Shown here one piece after another: positions 29,807-37,948 of a stretch of DNA of 64,000 nucleotides (position 1 is its first letter; every line of letters begins with the position of its first letter). Both the position numbers and the translations under genes were made by a program. This stretch comes from Streptomyces chartreusis (GTDB taxonomy: Bacteria > Actinomycetota > Actinomycetes > Streptomycetales > Streptomycetaceae). Below the pieces are notes generated by a model. The model saw nothing but the letters and a program-made list of their open reading frames with translations, was not told where the DNA came from and searched no databases. Where the stretch lies: the NCBI RefSeq assembly GCF_008704715.1, contig NZ_CP023689.1, positions 3,348,001-3,412,000 on the forward strand. Reading direction: 5' to 3'.

Positions 29807-30325
29807 ATGCCGACATCCACCACCCCGGACCCCGCCTTCGAACTCGCCCAGGTCAACATCGCCCGCCTCAAGGCGCCGCTGGACTCCCCCCAGCTCAAGG
29901 ACTTCGTCGACAACCTCGACCCCGTGAACGCCGACGCCGAGGCCGCGGACGGCTTCGTCTGGCGGCTGAAGGACGACTCCGGCGACGCGACGGGCGTGCC
30001 GGTCTTCGGCGACGAGTGGCTGATCATCAACCTGACGGTGTGGCGCGACACCAACGCCCTGACGGCGTACATGTATCAGGGACGGCACCGCGAGATGCTG
30101 GCCCGCCGCCGTGAGTGGTTCGAGCGCGTCCAGGAGGCGATGACGACCCTGTGGTGGGTCCCCGCCGGCCACCGCCCGACGGTCGCGGAAGCCGAGTCCC
30201 GCCTCCTCCACCTGCGCACCAACGGCCCGACCCCGCACGCCTTCACCCTGCGCACGTCGTTCCCGCCGCAAGGGGCACAGCCGATACCGGGCGAGGTCCC
30301 GGACGACCTGGGGTGCTCGGTCTAG
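29807..30325 (+). CDS. DUF3291 protein
   Basis: The 172-residue soluble protein has the DUF3291 pattern: ELAQVNIARLKAPLDSPQLKDFVDNLDPVNA, GFVWRLKDDSGDATG, NLTVWRDTNALTAYMYQGRHREML and TLWWVPAGHRPTVAEAESRL. The family is a ferredoxin-like (dimeric alpha-beta barrel) fold of unknown function. A TATCGT box lies about 13 bases before the ATG, suggesting a leaderless transcript. Its stop codon overlaps that of the convergent Uma2 gene. Confidence 0.85.
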   Translation: MPTSTTPDPAFELAQVNIARLKAPLDSPQLKDFVDNLDPVNADAEAADGFVWRLKDDSGDATGVPVFGDEWLIINLTVWRDTNALTAYMYQGRHREMLARRREWFERVQEAMTTLWWVPAGHRPTVAEAESRLLHLRTNGPTPHAFTLRTSFPPQGAQPIPGEVPDDLGCSV

Positions 30326-30939
30326 CCGCGCCGCCGGTGGTCGATCGTGGTGAGGTCGATGTCGATGGGGAACGGGACGGTCAGTCTGAGCTTGTCGTGG
30401 AAGATGCCCACCAGGCAGTAGGACTGCGTTGCGGGATCGAGTTCGTAGACGTAGACGACCGGCAAGCCTTCGTTCTCTTCGACACGCCAGTAGTGCGGGA
30501 TACCCGCTTGGGCATACTTCCGGGGCTTCACGTCCCGGTCCCGCTCCTCCGAGTCCTCGGAGACGACCTCGACGGCGATCACGACATCCTCCGGCCGGTA
30601 CCAGGTCTGCGCCGGCCCCGTGTCGGCGTCCGCACGGAACACGAGTACATCGGGCTCCGGTCGATTGCGCTTGTTGAGCTTGACCGTCATCCCGCGGATG
30701 ACGTCCAGTTCATCCGGCACTTGGCCCAGCAGCGTGTTGTCCAGTAAGCGGTTGGCACGTGAGTGGAAGTTGGTCTGCGGACTCTCGAAAACGAGGCTCC
30801 CGCCGATCAGCTCCATGTGCGGAGGAAGGTTGGGAAGCTCGTCGAGGTCATCCGCCGTCCAGCCACCCACCGGCGGACGGGGCCACTGGTAGTCGTCGTC
30901 CAGCCCGTACTCGCGTGCGGCGCTCATGATTTCGCCCAT
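30322..30939 (-). CDS. Uma2-family protein (putative restriction-like endonuclease fold)
   Basis: The product, about 205 residues, belongs to the Uma2/DUF820 family: TADDLDELPNLPPHMELIGGSLVFESPQ, a PD-(D/E)xK-like core with EPDVLVF and VVIAVEVVSEDSEERDRDVKPRKYAQAGIPHYWRVE. The fold is nuclease-like but the role is not established. It contains a TTA leucine codon (plus-strand 30745-30747), so its expression should depend on the bldA tRNA. The start is uncertain: ATG at 30939, ATG at 30927 or GTG at 30960 are possible and none has a strong ribosome-binding site. Confidence 0.88.
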   Translation of the reverse strand: MGEIMSAAREYGLDDDYQWPRPPVGGWTADDLDELPNLPPHMELIGGSLVFESPQTNFHSRANRLLDNTLLGQVPDELDVIRGMTVKLNKRNRPEPDVLVFRADADTGPAQTWYRPEDVVIAVEVVSEDSEERDRDVKPRKYAQAGIPHYWRVEENEGLPVVYVYELDPATQSYCLVGIFHDKLRLTVPFPIDIDLTTIDHRRRG

Positions 30940-31008
30940 GCGGCGGAGTCTGCCGGGCACAGTCAGCCTGCCCAGGCGAATATGCCGTTTCGCCCCTCGC
31001 CCGAGTGA

Positions 31009-32121
31009 TCAACCATCAAGGCGTTGACCTGCCTCGATCGCCTCCTCGACCTCCGCCACCCGCTCCCGCTCCTCCTCCGCGAACCGCTCGGCGTCGAGCT
31101 TCTCGGCGATCTCCTCGTCCTGAGCCATCAGCAGATCCAAATTGGAGTCGCCCATCTCGAACACTCCCATGTCGACATAGGCCTGCTGAAGCCGTTTCCC
31201 CCACAGACCGATGTCCTTCACGCACGGGACGATCCGCGAGAACAGCAGCCGCCGGAACAGCTGCAGAAACTCCGAACGCTCGCTGATCTGCTCCGCCTCG
31301 GCCTTCGGGATGCCGAAGTTCTCCAGGACCTCGACGCCCCGCAGCCGGTCGCGCATCAGATAGCAGCCCTCGATGACGAACTCCTCGCGCTCACGCAGTT
31401 CGGCATCGGTCAGCTGCCTGTAGTGGTCCCGCAGCGCCATCCGCCCGAAGGCCACGTGCCGCGCCTCGTCCTGCATCACATAGGCCAGGATCTGCTTGGG
31501 CAGCGGCTTGGTCGTCGTGTCGCGGATCATCCCGAACGCGGCCAGCGCGAGCCCCTCGATCAGCACCTGCATCCCGAGGTACGGCATGTCCCACCGGCTG
31601 TCGCGCAGCGTGTCGCCGAGCAGCGACTGGAGGTTGTCGTTGATCGGGTAGAGCATCCCGATCTTCTCGTGCAGGAAACGCCCGTAGATCTCGGCGTGCC
31701 GCGCCTCGTCCATCGTCTGCGTCGCCGAGTAGAACTTGGCGTCCATGTCGGGCACCGACTCCACGATCCGCGCCGCACAGATCATCGCGCCCTGCTCACC
31801 GTGCAGGAACTGGCTGAACTGCCAGGAGGCGTAGTGCTGCCGCAGCTCGCCCCGCTCGCGCTCGTTCATCTTCGTCCAGTACGGCGTCCCGTAGAGCGCC
31901 ATGGCCTCTTCCGGTGTGCCGAGCGCGTCGTACGGATCGACCTCCAGCTCCCAGTCGATCCTGCGCTGCCCGTCCCACTGCTTGTCCTTGCCCTTCTGGT
32001 ACAGGGCCAGGAGCCGCTCGCGCCCGTTGTCGTACTCCCAGCCGAAACGGGCCGCCCCGGCAGCCGGCACCTGCCAGAGAGGTTCTCCCGGATCGTTCGC
32101 GTACAGGTCGTATGTCGGCAT
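31009..32121 (-). CDS. Ferritin-like diiron protein
   Basis: The 370-residue protein is all-helical with repeated diiron ligand motifs: MDEARHAEIYGRF and MQDEARHVAFGRMA, plus HGEQGAMICAARIVESVPDMDAKFY. This is the ferritin-like (R2/AurF-like) superfamily, whose members use a diiron centre to activate oxygen. The start is taken at MPTYDLYANDPGEPLW; the frame is open further upstream but runs antisense through the divergent gene. It shares a 126-base promoter region with the AurF-like gene. The substrate is unknown. A very acidic Glu-rich C-terminus follows. Confidence 0.87.
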   Translation of the reverse strand: MPTYDLYANDPGEPLWQVPAAGAARFGWEYDNGRERLLALYQKGKDKQWDGQRRIDWELEVDPYDALGTPEEAMALYGTPYWTKMNERERGELRQHYASWQFSQFLHGEQGAMICAARIVESVPDMDAKFYSATQTMDEARHAEIYGRFLHEKIGMLYPINDNLQSLLGDTLRDSRWDMPYLGMQVLIEGLALAAFGMIRDTTTKPLPKQILAYVMQDEARHVAFGRMALRDHYRQLTDAELREREEFVIEGCYLMRDRLRGVEVLENFGIPKAEAEQISERSEFLQLFRRLLFSRIVPCVKDIGLWGKRLQQAYVDMGVFEMGDSNLDLLMAQDEEIAEKLDAERFAEEERERVAEVEEAIEAGQRLDG

Positions 32122-32247
32122 GTTCGGCAGGCTCACACGTGGTAGACGCGGGGTCAACAAGTCCTGCGCAAGGGATTGACGCCCTTGCTGACAGGCAGTC
32201 TCATAAGAGTCGGACGACGTACCCCCGGTAACAGAGGTGAGGGACCG
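32122..32247. promoter_or_regulatory. Divergent promoter region between diiron genes
   Basis: The 126 bases separate two divergent diiron genes. On the plus strand, TTGACG at 32176-32181 and CATAAG at 32202-32207 could be a -35/-10 pair, with a long spacer of 20. On the opposite side there is a CACGTG palindrome near 32136-32141. The TetR gene 1.3 kb downstream is a candidate regulator. The evidence is weak. Confidence 0.35.
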
Positions 32248-33186
32248 ATGACGACCCTGACGGAAGCCGACGCGCTGGACGGCCTGCGCGACGCGCTCGG
32301 GCTGCTCAAGGACCGCGAACAGGTGGCAGAACGCCTCCTTGCCTCCTCCGCCAAGCACTCCTTCGACCCCGACAAGGAGCTGGACTGGGAGGCGCCCTTC
32401 GAGGAGGGCAAGTGGTTCTGGCCCCCGGAGCTCGTCTCGCTGTACGACACCCCGATGTGGAAGCGGATGAGCGAGGAGCAGCGCATCCTCCTCTCCCAGC
32501 ACGAGGCAGCCGCACTGGCCTCGCTGGGTATCTGGTTCGAGATCATCCTGATGCAGCTCCTGGTCCGCCACATCTACGACAAGTCGGCGACGAGCGCCCA
32601 CGTCCGCTACGCACTCACCGAGATCGAGGACGAGTGCCGCCACTCCAAGATGTTCGCCCGCCTGATCTCCCACGGCGGCACCCCGTGGTACCCCGTGAGC
32701 CGGGCCCACCAGCACCTGGGCCGCCTCTTCAAGACGATCTCCACCACCCCGGGCTCCTTCACGGCGACCCTGCTCGGTGAGGAGGTCCTAGACTGGATGC
32801 AGCGCCTGACCTTCCCGGACGAGCGCGTACAGACCCTCATCCGCGGCGTCACCCGCATCCACGTGGTCGAGGAGGCCCGCCACGTCCGCTACGCCCGCGA
32901 GGAACTCCGCCGCCAGATGCTGACGGCCCCGAGGTGGTCCCAGGAGTTCACCCGCGTCACCTCCGGCGAGTTCGCCCGAGTCTTCTCGGTCGCCTTCGTC
33001 AACCCCGAGGTCTACACGAACATCGGCCTCGACAAGCGCGAGGCCCTGGCCCAGGTGAAGGCCAGCGGCCACCGCCGAGAGGTCATGCAGACAGGCGCCA
33101 AGCGCCTCACCGACTTCCTGGACGACATAGGCGTACTGCGAGGAGTGGGCCGCCGCCTGTGGAAGTCATCGGGCCTACTGGCGTAG
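32248..33186 (+). CDS. AurF-like diiron oxygenase
   Basis: The 312-residue protein matches the AurF (p-aminobenzoate N-oxygenase) diiron family in its ligand pattern: SQHEAAALASLGIWFE, EIEDECRHSKMFAR, GEEVLDWMQR and HVVEEARHVRYAREEL. Such enzymes oxidise amines or other substrates at a diiron centre, but many family members have no known substrate. GAGGTGAGGG ending about 4 bases before ATG 32248 supports the start. It is divergent from another diiron protein, and a TetR regulator follows in the same direction. It lies 14 kb from the NRPS genes, among conserved-looking core genes, so membership of that cluster is unlikely. Confidence 0.88.
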   Translation: MTTLTEADALDGLRDALGLLKDREQVAERLLASSAKHSFDPDKELDWEAPFEEGKWFWPPELVSLYDTPMWKRMSEEQRILLSQHEAAALASLGIWFEIILMQLLVRHIYDKSATSAHVRYALTEIEDECRHSKMFARLISHGGTPWYPVSRAHQHLGRLFKTISTTPGSFTATLLGEEVLDWMQRLTFPDERVQTLIRGVTRIHVVEEARHVRYAREELRRQMLTAPRWSQEFTRVTSGEFARVFSVAFVNPEVYTNIGLDKREALAQVKASGHRREVMQTGAKRLTDFLDDIGVLRGVGRRLWKSSGLLA

Positions 33187-33225
33187 AAACACACGCCCAT
33201 CAGCCGCGTACGGCGGCAAGGGGAC

Positions 33226-33322
33226 GTGCCGGGGGGTGTCCGCCCGCAGCGTCGGGCGTCAAGAAACAGCACCCCTCTGAGGCTGGCCAACCGCCCGACC
33301 GAGGACGGACACCCCCCGGCAC
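33226..33322. repeat. Long inverted repeat, genus-wide type
   Basis: GTGCCGGGGGGTGTCCG at 33226-33242 and CGGACACCCCCCGGCAC at 33306-33322 are perfect 17-base arms around a 63-base centre. The centre has inner arms GTCGGGCG/CGCCCGAC of its own. The whole can fold into a long multi-layer hairpin. I remember this sequence family as repeated in Streptomyces intergenic DNA. It may terminate transcription of the AurF-like gene before the TetR gene. Confidence 0.75.
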
Positions 33323-33428
33323 GGCCCCGACCCACAAAGCACCCGCAGGCGCTACGCGACCCCCCACTCTCCGCCACAGGCCGCCGCAGGCACCCCCGGC
33401 CCACCCGCCGGAAGCTACGCTGCTGGTC

Positions 33429-34082
33429 ATGACGCCCTCGGCCCCCACCCCCGCCTACCGTCGCCTCAGCGTCGAGGAGCGCCGCAGCCAACTCCTCGAC
33501 GCCGCCCTCGGCCTCTTCGCCCACCGCACCCCCGAGGACATCTCCCTGGACGACGTGGCAGAAGCGGCCGGCGTCTCACGCCCCCTCGTCTACCGCTACT
33601 TCCCCGGCGGCAAGCAACAGCTCTACGAGGCCGCCCTCCGCTCCGCCGCGGAAGAACTCCAGAACTGCTTCGACGAACCCCGCGACGGCCCCCTCCTCGC
33701 CCGCCTGGCCCGCGCCCTCGACCGCTACCTCACCTTCGTCGACCAGCACGACACCGGCTTCAGCGCCCTGCTCCAGGGCGGCAGCGTCGTGGAGACCTCC
33801 CGCACCACCGCCATCGTCGACGGCGTACGCCGCGCCGCCGCCGAGCACATCCTCAGCCACCTCGACGTCGCCGACCCCGGCCTCCACCTGCGCATGACCG
33901 TGCGGGTGTGGATCACCACGGTCGAGGCGGCCTCCCTGATCTGGCTCGACGAGGGCAAGCAGCCCCCGATGCCGGACCTGCGCGACTGGCTGGTCGACCA
34001 GTTCGCGGCGGCGCTCGCCGTGACGGCGGCCCGGGACTCCCAGACGGCCGCCCTGGCGCAGAAGCTCGCCGACGACCTATAG
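33429..34082 (+). CDS. TetR-family transcriptional regulator
   Basis: The 217-residue protein has an N-terminal TetR helix-turn-helix (RRSQLLDAALGLFAHRTPEDISLDDVAEAAGVSRPLVYRYFPGGKQQLYEAAL, residues about 16-68) and a ligand/dimerisation domain (YLTFVDQHDTGFSALLQGG). The ATG at 33429 has no obvious Shine-Dalgarno. It follows the AurF-like gene after a 242-base gap holding a long hairpin, so it is probably a separate transcript. The target is unknown; the nearby diiron genes are candidates by position only. Confidence 0.92.
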   Translation: MTPSAPTPAYRRLSVEERRSQLLDAALGLFAHRTPEDISLDDVAEAAGVSRPLVYRYFPGGKQQLYEAALRSAAEELQNCFDEPRDGPLLARLARALDRYLTFVDQHDTGFSALLQGGSVVETSRTTAIVDGVRRAAAEHILSHLDVADPGLHLRMTVRVWITTVEAASLIWLDEGKQPPMPDLRDWLVDQFAAALAVTAARDSQTAALAQKLADDL

Positions 34083-34096
34083 CCCACACTGTTGCA

Positions 34097-34399
34097 GTGA
34101 AGACCGAAGACACCCCATTCGAGGGCGGCCCCATGGACGGCCGCGTGCTCCCCGTCCTGCTGGGCATCACGAGCCACCCGCCCAAGACGTACCGCATCCC
34201 GGTCCCCGACCCGCACGGCGGCCCGCCCACGGTCCTCGTCTACCGCCGCGTACCGCGCACGCAGGGCGCCCGCCCCGGCCTCAGCCGCCGCTGGAAGTAC
34301 GAGTACGACCCCGAGGGCCGGCAGAGCAGCCGCCTGAAGTGGCCGTGGTCCAAGCCAGACACCACGCCGCCCGGCAAGCCACACGACTCGGACGAGTGA
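34097..34399 (+). CDS. Conserved hypothetical protein, 100 residues
   Basis: The small protein reads MKTEDTPFEGGPMDGRVLPVLL and continues with YRIPVPDPHGGPPTVLVYRR and RRWKYEYDPEGRQ. It looks like the small soluble actinobacterial proteins beginning FEGGPMDGR, of unknown function. The GTG start lies 15 bases after the TetR stop, with no Shine-Dalgarno, so it may be read through from tetR or be leaderless. It is charged and Pro-rich, with no membrane segment. Confidence 0.75.
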   Translation: MKTEDTPFEGGPMDGRVLPVLLGITSHPPKTYRIPVPDPHGGPPTVLVYRRVPRTQGARPGLSRRWKYEYDPEGRQSSRLKWPWSKPDTTPPGKPHDSDE

Positions 34400-34501
34400 C
34401 CTCGCTGCGCCGAACCGCGCACATCCGACGCGCGAACCCGCAGTGACCGTCCGATGCTCACGATGCGGAGCGGAGAGCCTGCCCGCATCGGAGGTGATGA
34501 C

Positions 34502-35716
34502 GTGTCAGGAAGGCTTCTGCGTCTGGTGTGTACGGCGGCGGCCGCGACGGCCGTCACCCTCCTCGCCCCGACACCCACCCTGGCGACTCCAAGAACCCTC
34601 CAGGCACCCCCGCCCCTCCAGGCCCCCGAAGCCCCCACGGCTCCCGCACCACTCAGCCCCCTCGAACCCCTCGCCCCCCTCCAGCCCCTCGAACCCCAGG
34701 AGCGCTCCACCGCCGACCTCCTGACGGAACTTCAGCAGCTGTACCGGGAGACCGAGCAGGCCACGGAGACCTACAACGCGACCGCGGAGAAGCTCCGGAG
34801 GCAGCGCACCGAGGTGGCCCGCCTGGACACCGCCCTGGCCCGCGCCCGCCTGTCCCTGCACGACAGCAGGGGCGCGGCCGGCCGGCTGGCCAGGCAGCAG
34901 TACCAGAACACCACCGACATCTCCCCGTACGTCCGGCTGCTGCTGGCCGCCGACCCGCAGCACGCCCTCGACCAGGGCCATGTCATCGGCCGCCTGGCCC
35001 GCGAGCGCGCCGAGACGGTCGGCCGGCTGACCGGCAGCGAACGCGAGGCCGCCGATCTGGCCCGCAAGGCCCGCGAGGCCCTCGATGGCCAACTCGTCCT
35101 CGCCGAACGGCAGAAGAAGGACCGCGACGCCGTCCTGAAGCAGCTGCGCAGGGTGGAGGAACTCCTGGCGTCCCTCACTCCCGCGCAGCTCGCCGCGCTG
35201 GCCCAGCTGGAGAACGAGGACACGGCGGAGGCGCAGCAGGCATTCCTCGCCTCGGGCGCCCTCGCCCAGGACGACCAGAAGCCGTCCTCCGAGGGCGCCC
35301 GGGCGATCCGCTACGCGAAACGGCAGCTCGGGAAGCCGTACAAGTGGGGCGCGGAGGGCCCGAAGTCGTACGACTGCTCGGGCCTGACGTCAAAGGCGTG
35401 GGCCCATGCCGGGACGCGCATCCCGCGCACCAGCCAGGAGCAGTGGGCGCGGCTGGACCGCGTCCCGCTGACCGAGCTGCGCCCCGGCGACCTGGTCATC
35501 TACTTCCCGGACGCCACGCACGTGGCCCTGTACGTGGGCAAGGGCAAGGTGGTCCAGGCACCGCGCACCGGGGAGAAGGTCAAGATCTCCCCGATCGCGT
35601 CGAACCCGGTCCTGGGCGCCGTGCGCCCGCAGGTCAGGCCCCAGCCACCTCACCGAGATAAGCCGCGGTCTTCTCCGGATCGTAGAAGTAGTTCTCGAAG
35701 TCAGCCGGGTCGTTGA
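34502..35716 (+). CDS. Secreted NlpC/P60 peptidoglycan hydrolase with coiled coil
   Basis: The 404-residue product has a signal peptide, a Pro/Ala-rich stretch (residues about 32-66), a long coiled-coil region (about 70-255; STADLLTELQQLYRETEQATETY, RRQRTEVARLDTALARARL) and a C-terminal NlpC/P60 domain with the catalytic cysteine in YDCSGL and histidine in DATHVALYVG. It would cleave cell-wall peptides. I chose GTG 34502 because a near-perfect GGAGGTGAT lies 8 bases upstream (34490-34498). The usual domain end is near VLGAVRPQV; about 24 extra basic residues follow because the frame runs 83 bases into the convergent monooxygenase gene. Confidence 0.92.
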   Translation: MSGRLLRLVCTAAAATAVTLLAPTPTLATPRTLQAPPPLQAPEAPTAPAPLSPLEPLAPLQPLEPQERSTADLLTELQQLYRETEQATETYNATAEKLRRQRTEVARLDTALARARLSLHDSRGAAGRLARQQYQNTTDISPYVRLLLAADPQHALDQGHVIGRLARERAETVGRLTGSEREAADLARKAREALDGQLVLAERQKKDRDAVLKQLRRVEELLASLTPAQLAALAQLENEDTAEAQQAFLASGALAQDDQKPSSEGARAIRYAKRQLGKPYKWGAEGPKSYDCSGLTSKAWAHAGTRIPRTSQEQWARLDRVPLTELRPGDLVIYFPDATHVALYVGKGKVVQAPRTGEKVKISPIASNPVLGAVRPQVRPQPPHRDKPRSSPDRRSSSRSQPGR

Positions 35717-36887
35717 ACCCGTTGGCGAACCGGTCGGCGACCGGCTGGAGCTGACCGGCGGCGCCGATCAGGTTGAGGATGTGCTCCGGCGGCGGCGCCA
35801 GCATGGCGTTGGTCCACTTGGTGACGTGCTGCGCGGTGTCCCAGTAACGGTCGAACGTGGCGTGCATCCAGGTCTCGTCGAACTCCTTCTCGCCGTGCTC
35901 CAGGATCGAGGAGAGGTAGGCGGCGGCGCACTTGGACGCCGAGTTGGACCCCTGGCCGGTGATGGGGTCGTTGGCGACGACGACGTCCGCGACGCCGAGC
36001 ACCAGCCCGCCGCCGGGGAGCCGGCCGATGGGGTTGCGCACGGTCGGCGCGTACCGCCCGCTCAGCGTGCCGCCGGCGTCCGTGAGTTCGACCTTGGTGG
36101 CCCGGGCGTACTCCCAGGGCACGTACCGCTCCATGAGTCCCAGGGTCAGGGAGAGGTGTTCGGCCGGGTCCTTCACGCCGTCGAAGACGTCGAGCGGGCC
36201 GCCGGGTATGCCCTCCCAGAACAGGATGTCCGCGCGTCCGGAGGTCGTCAGGCACGGCATGACGAACAGCTCGCCGACGCCGGGGACGAGGTTGCAGCGC
36301 ACGCCCTCGGTGTCCGGGTGCTCCGGACGCGGGCCGAGGCCGTGGACGTACGACACGGCCAGCGCCCGCTGCGGCCGGCTGTACGGGGAGCGCTGCGCGT
36401 CCCGCTCGAACATCTGGACGAGCTCGCCCTTGCCGGCCGACACCAGCACCAGGTCGTACGTACGGGAGAAGTAGTCGAGGTCGCCGACCGCCGCGCCGTG
36501 GATGACCAGCTGGCCGCCGCGCTGGGCGAAGGTCTCCATCCAGCCGGCCATCTTCACGCGCTGGTCGACGGACTGCGCGAACCCGTCGAAGCGCCCGAGC
36601 CAGTCGATCGCGCGGGCCGCGGGCCCCTCGCTCCAGGAGCCGGGGGCCGCGACCGAGACGCCGAGCCCTTCGATCTTCGGGGCCTGGGACTCCCAGAAGT
36701 TCAGCTGGAGGTCGCGCTCGTGCTGGAGCGCCGTGTGGAACATGCACTGCGTGGACATGACCCGGCCGGAGCGGATCTCGTCCGCCGTCCGGTTGGACAT
36801 CAGGGTGACCTCGTACCCGTTCGACTGGAGTCCGAGGGCGATCTGGAGTCCGGCCTGGCCGGCTCCGACGACGAGTATCTTCCGCAT
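35634..36887 (-). CDS. StyA-like FAD-dependent monooxygenase
   Basis: The 417-residue protein starts MRKILVVGAGQAGLQIALGL, a Rossmann FAD-binding motif. It continues with EIRSGRVMSTQCMFHTAL, DLVLVSAGKGELVQMF, GVADVVVANDPITGQGSNSASKC (second FAD/GD-like motif), and FFYDPEKTAAYLGE-like C-terminal residues (NYFYDPEKT). This resembles styrene/indole monooxygenase StyA and related two-component flavoprotein monooxygenases; no flavin reductase gene is nearby. It lies 49 bases downstream of the conservon GTPase gene in the same direction, so it is probably the fifth gene of that operon. The frame is open 75 bases further upstream, but AGGAGA precedes the ATG at 36887. Its 3' end overlaps the NlpC gene. 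Confidence 0.88.
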   Translation of the reverse strand: MRKILVVGAGQAGLQIALGLQSNGYEVTLMSNRTADEIRSGRVMSTQCMFHTALQHERDLQLNFWESQAPKIEGLGVSVAAPGSWSEGPAARAIDWLGRFDGFAQSVDQRVKMAGWMETFAQRGGQLVIHGAAVGDLDYFSRTYDLVLVSAGKGELVQMFERDAQRSPYSRPQRALAVSYVHGLGPRPEHPDTEGVRCNLVPGVGELFVMPCLTTSGRADILFWEGIPGGPLDVFDGVKDPAEHLSLTLGLMERYVPWEYARATKVELTDAGGTLSGRYAPTVRNPIGRLPGGGLVLGVADVVVANDPITGQGSNSASKCAAAYLSSILEHGEKEFDETWMHATFDRYWDTAQHVTKWTNAMLAPPPEHILNLIGAAGQLQPVADRFANGFNDPADFENYFYDPEKTAAYLGEVAGA

Positions 36888-36936
36888 GCGGGTGGTGTCT
36901 CCTACGGGGATCGGGGACGGCTCGGGCAGGACGGGG

Positions 36937-37548
36937 CTATTCGGGGGTCTCGTCCAGGGCATGGCCGACGAGGGCCAGCAGGGTCTCGATCACCGAGATC
37001 CGGCGCCGCGCATCCATGATCATTACAGGTATGTGCGCGGGGATCGTCAACGCCTCCCGCACATCCGCCGGTTCGAACAGGTCGCTGCCGTCGAAGTGGT
37101 TGACCGCGACGACGTACGGCAGCCCGCAGCTCTCGAAGTAGTCCAGCGCCGGGAAGCAGTCCTTCAGCCGCCGGGTGTCGGCCAGGACGACCGCCCCGAT
37201 CGCGCCGCGCACCAGGTCGTCCCACATGAACCAGAACCGCTGCTGGCCCGGCGTGCCGAACAGGTAGAGCACCAGGTCGTCGTCGAGCGTGAGGCGGCCG
37301 AAGTCCATGGCCACGGTGGTGGTGAGCTTGCCGGGCGTGGCGGTGAGGTCGTCGGTCTCCTCGCTCGCCTCGGTCATCAGCGCCTCGGTCTGCAGGGGCG
37401 TGATCTCCGAGACGGCCGTGACCAGGGTTGTCTTGCCGACACCGAAGCCACCGGCCACGACTATCTTCGTGGCGATGGGGGCCCGGTTGCGGTCCGTCTG
37501 CCAGGACTTCAGGTCCTCATCGGTGTCTTCAAAGACGACGGAGTCCAC
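36937..37548 (-). CDS. cvnD: Conservon GTPase (CvnD-type)
   Basis: The 203-residue small GTPase-like protein has a Walker A motif GGFGVGKTT (about residues 33-41), FGTPGQQRF in the switch II region and NHFDGSD as a base-recognition motif. It is of the Ras/Arf-like group found as the fourth gene of Streptomyces conservons. It would act at the membrane with the roadblock and DUF742 proteins in a heterotrimeric-G-protein-like complex. The start overlaps cvnC by 20 bases. Confidence 0.95.
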   Translation of the reverse strand: MDSVVFEDTDEDLKSWQTDRNRAPIATKIVVAGGFGVGKTTLVTAVSEITPLQTEALMTEASEETDDLTATPGKLTTTVAMDFGRLTLDDDLVLYLFGTPGQQRFWFMWDDLVRGAIGAVVLADTRRLKDCFPALDYFESCGLPYVVAVNHFDGSDLFEPADVREALTIPAHIPVMIMDARRRISVIETLLALVGHALDETPE

Positions 37549-37948
37549 TCAGCACCCTTTCCAGCAGTGCGCGGTCCGGCCGGCCCGTGCCGTGGCCGGT
37601 TCCCGTGCCGTACACCCGGATCTTTCCCTGGTCCGCGAGGTCGCTGAGCAGCACGCGGACCACGCCGAGCGGCATCTTCAGCAGCGCGGCGATCTCGGCC
37701 ACCGTGCGCATACGGCGGCACAGTTCGACGATGGCCTGCAGCTCCGGCATCACCCTGGTGCTGAGGGAACCATTCGTCAGTTCCTTGCGCTCCTCGGGGG
37801 CTTCGAGCGCGGCCACGAACGTCTCCACGAGGAGAACGTGACCGAACCGGGTACGGCCGCCGGTGAGCGAGTAGGGCCGTACGCGCGCGGGTTTTCGTTC
37901 ACCGCCGCGGACGGGGAGCTGGGGCCTGTTCTTCGGGGCGTTGCTCAT
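37529..37948 (-). CDS. cvnC: DUF742 protein (CvnC-type)
   Basis: The 139-residue protein has the DUF742 pattern: VRPYSLTGGRTRF, LSTRVMPELQAIVELCRRMRTVAEIAALLKMPLGVVRVLLSDLADQGKIRVY. The C-terminal half looks like a winged helix-turn-helix. It is the third conservon gene, overlapping cvnB by 4 bases and cvnD by 20, so the three are translated together. Confidence 0.95.
   Translation of the reverse strand: MSNAPKNRPQLPVRGGERKPARVRPYSLTGGRTRFGHVLLVETFVAALEAPEERKELTNGSLSTRVMPELQAIVELCRRMRTVAEIAALLKMPLGVVRVLLSDLADQGKIRVYGTGTGHGTGRPDRALLERVLSGLRRL

Noticed and set aside
31009..33186. Diiron genes as part of the NRPS cluster
   Set aside because: They lie 13-14 kb from the operon, with repair, cell-wall and signalling genes between, in what looks like conserved chromosomal order.
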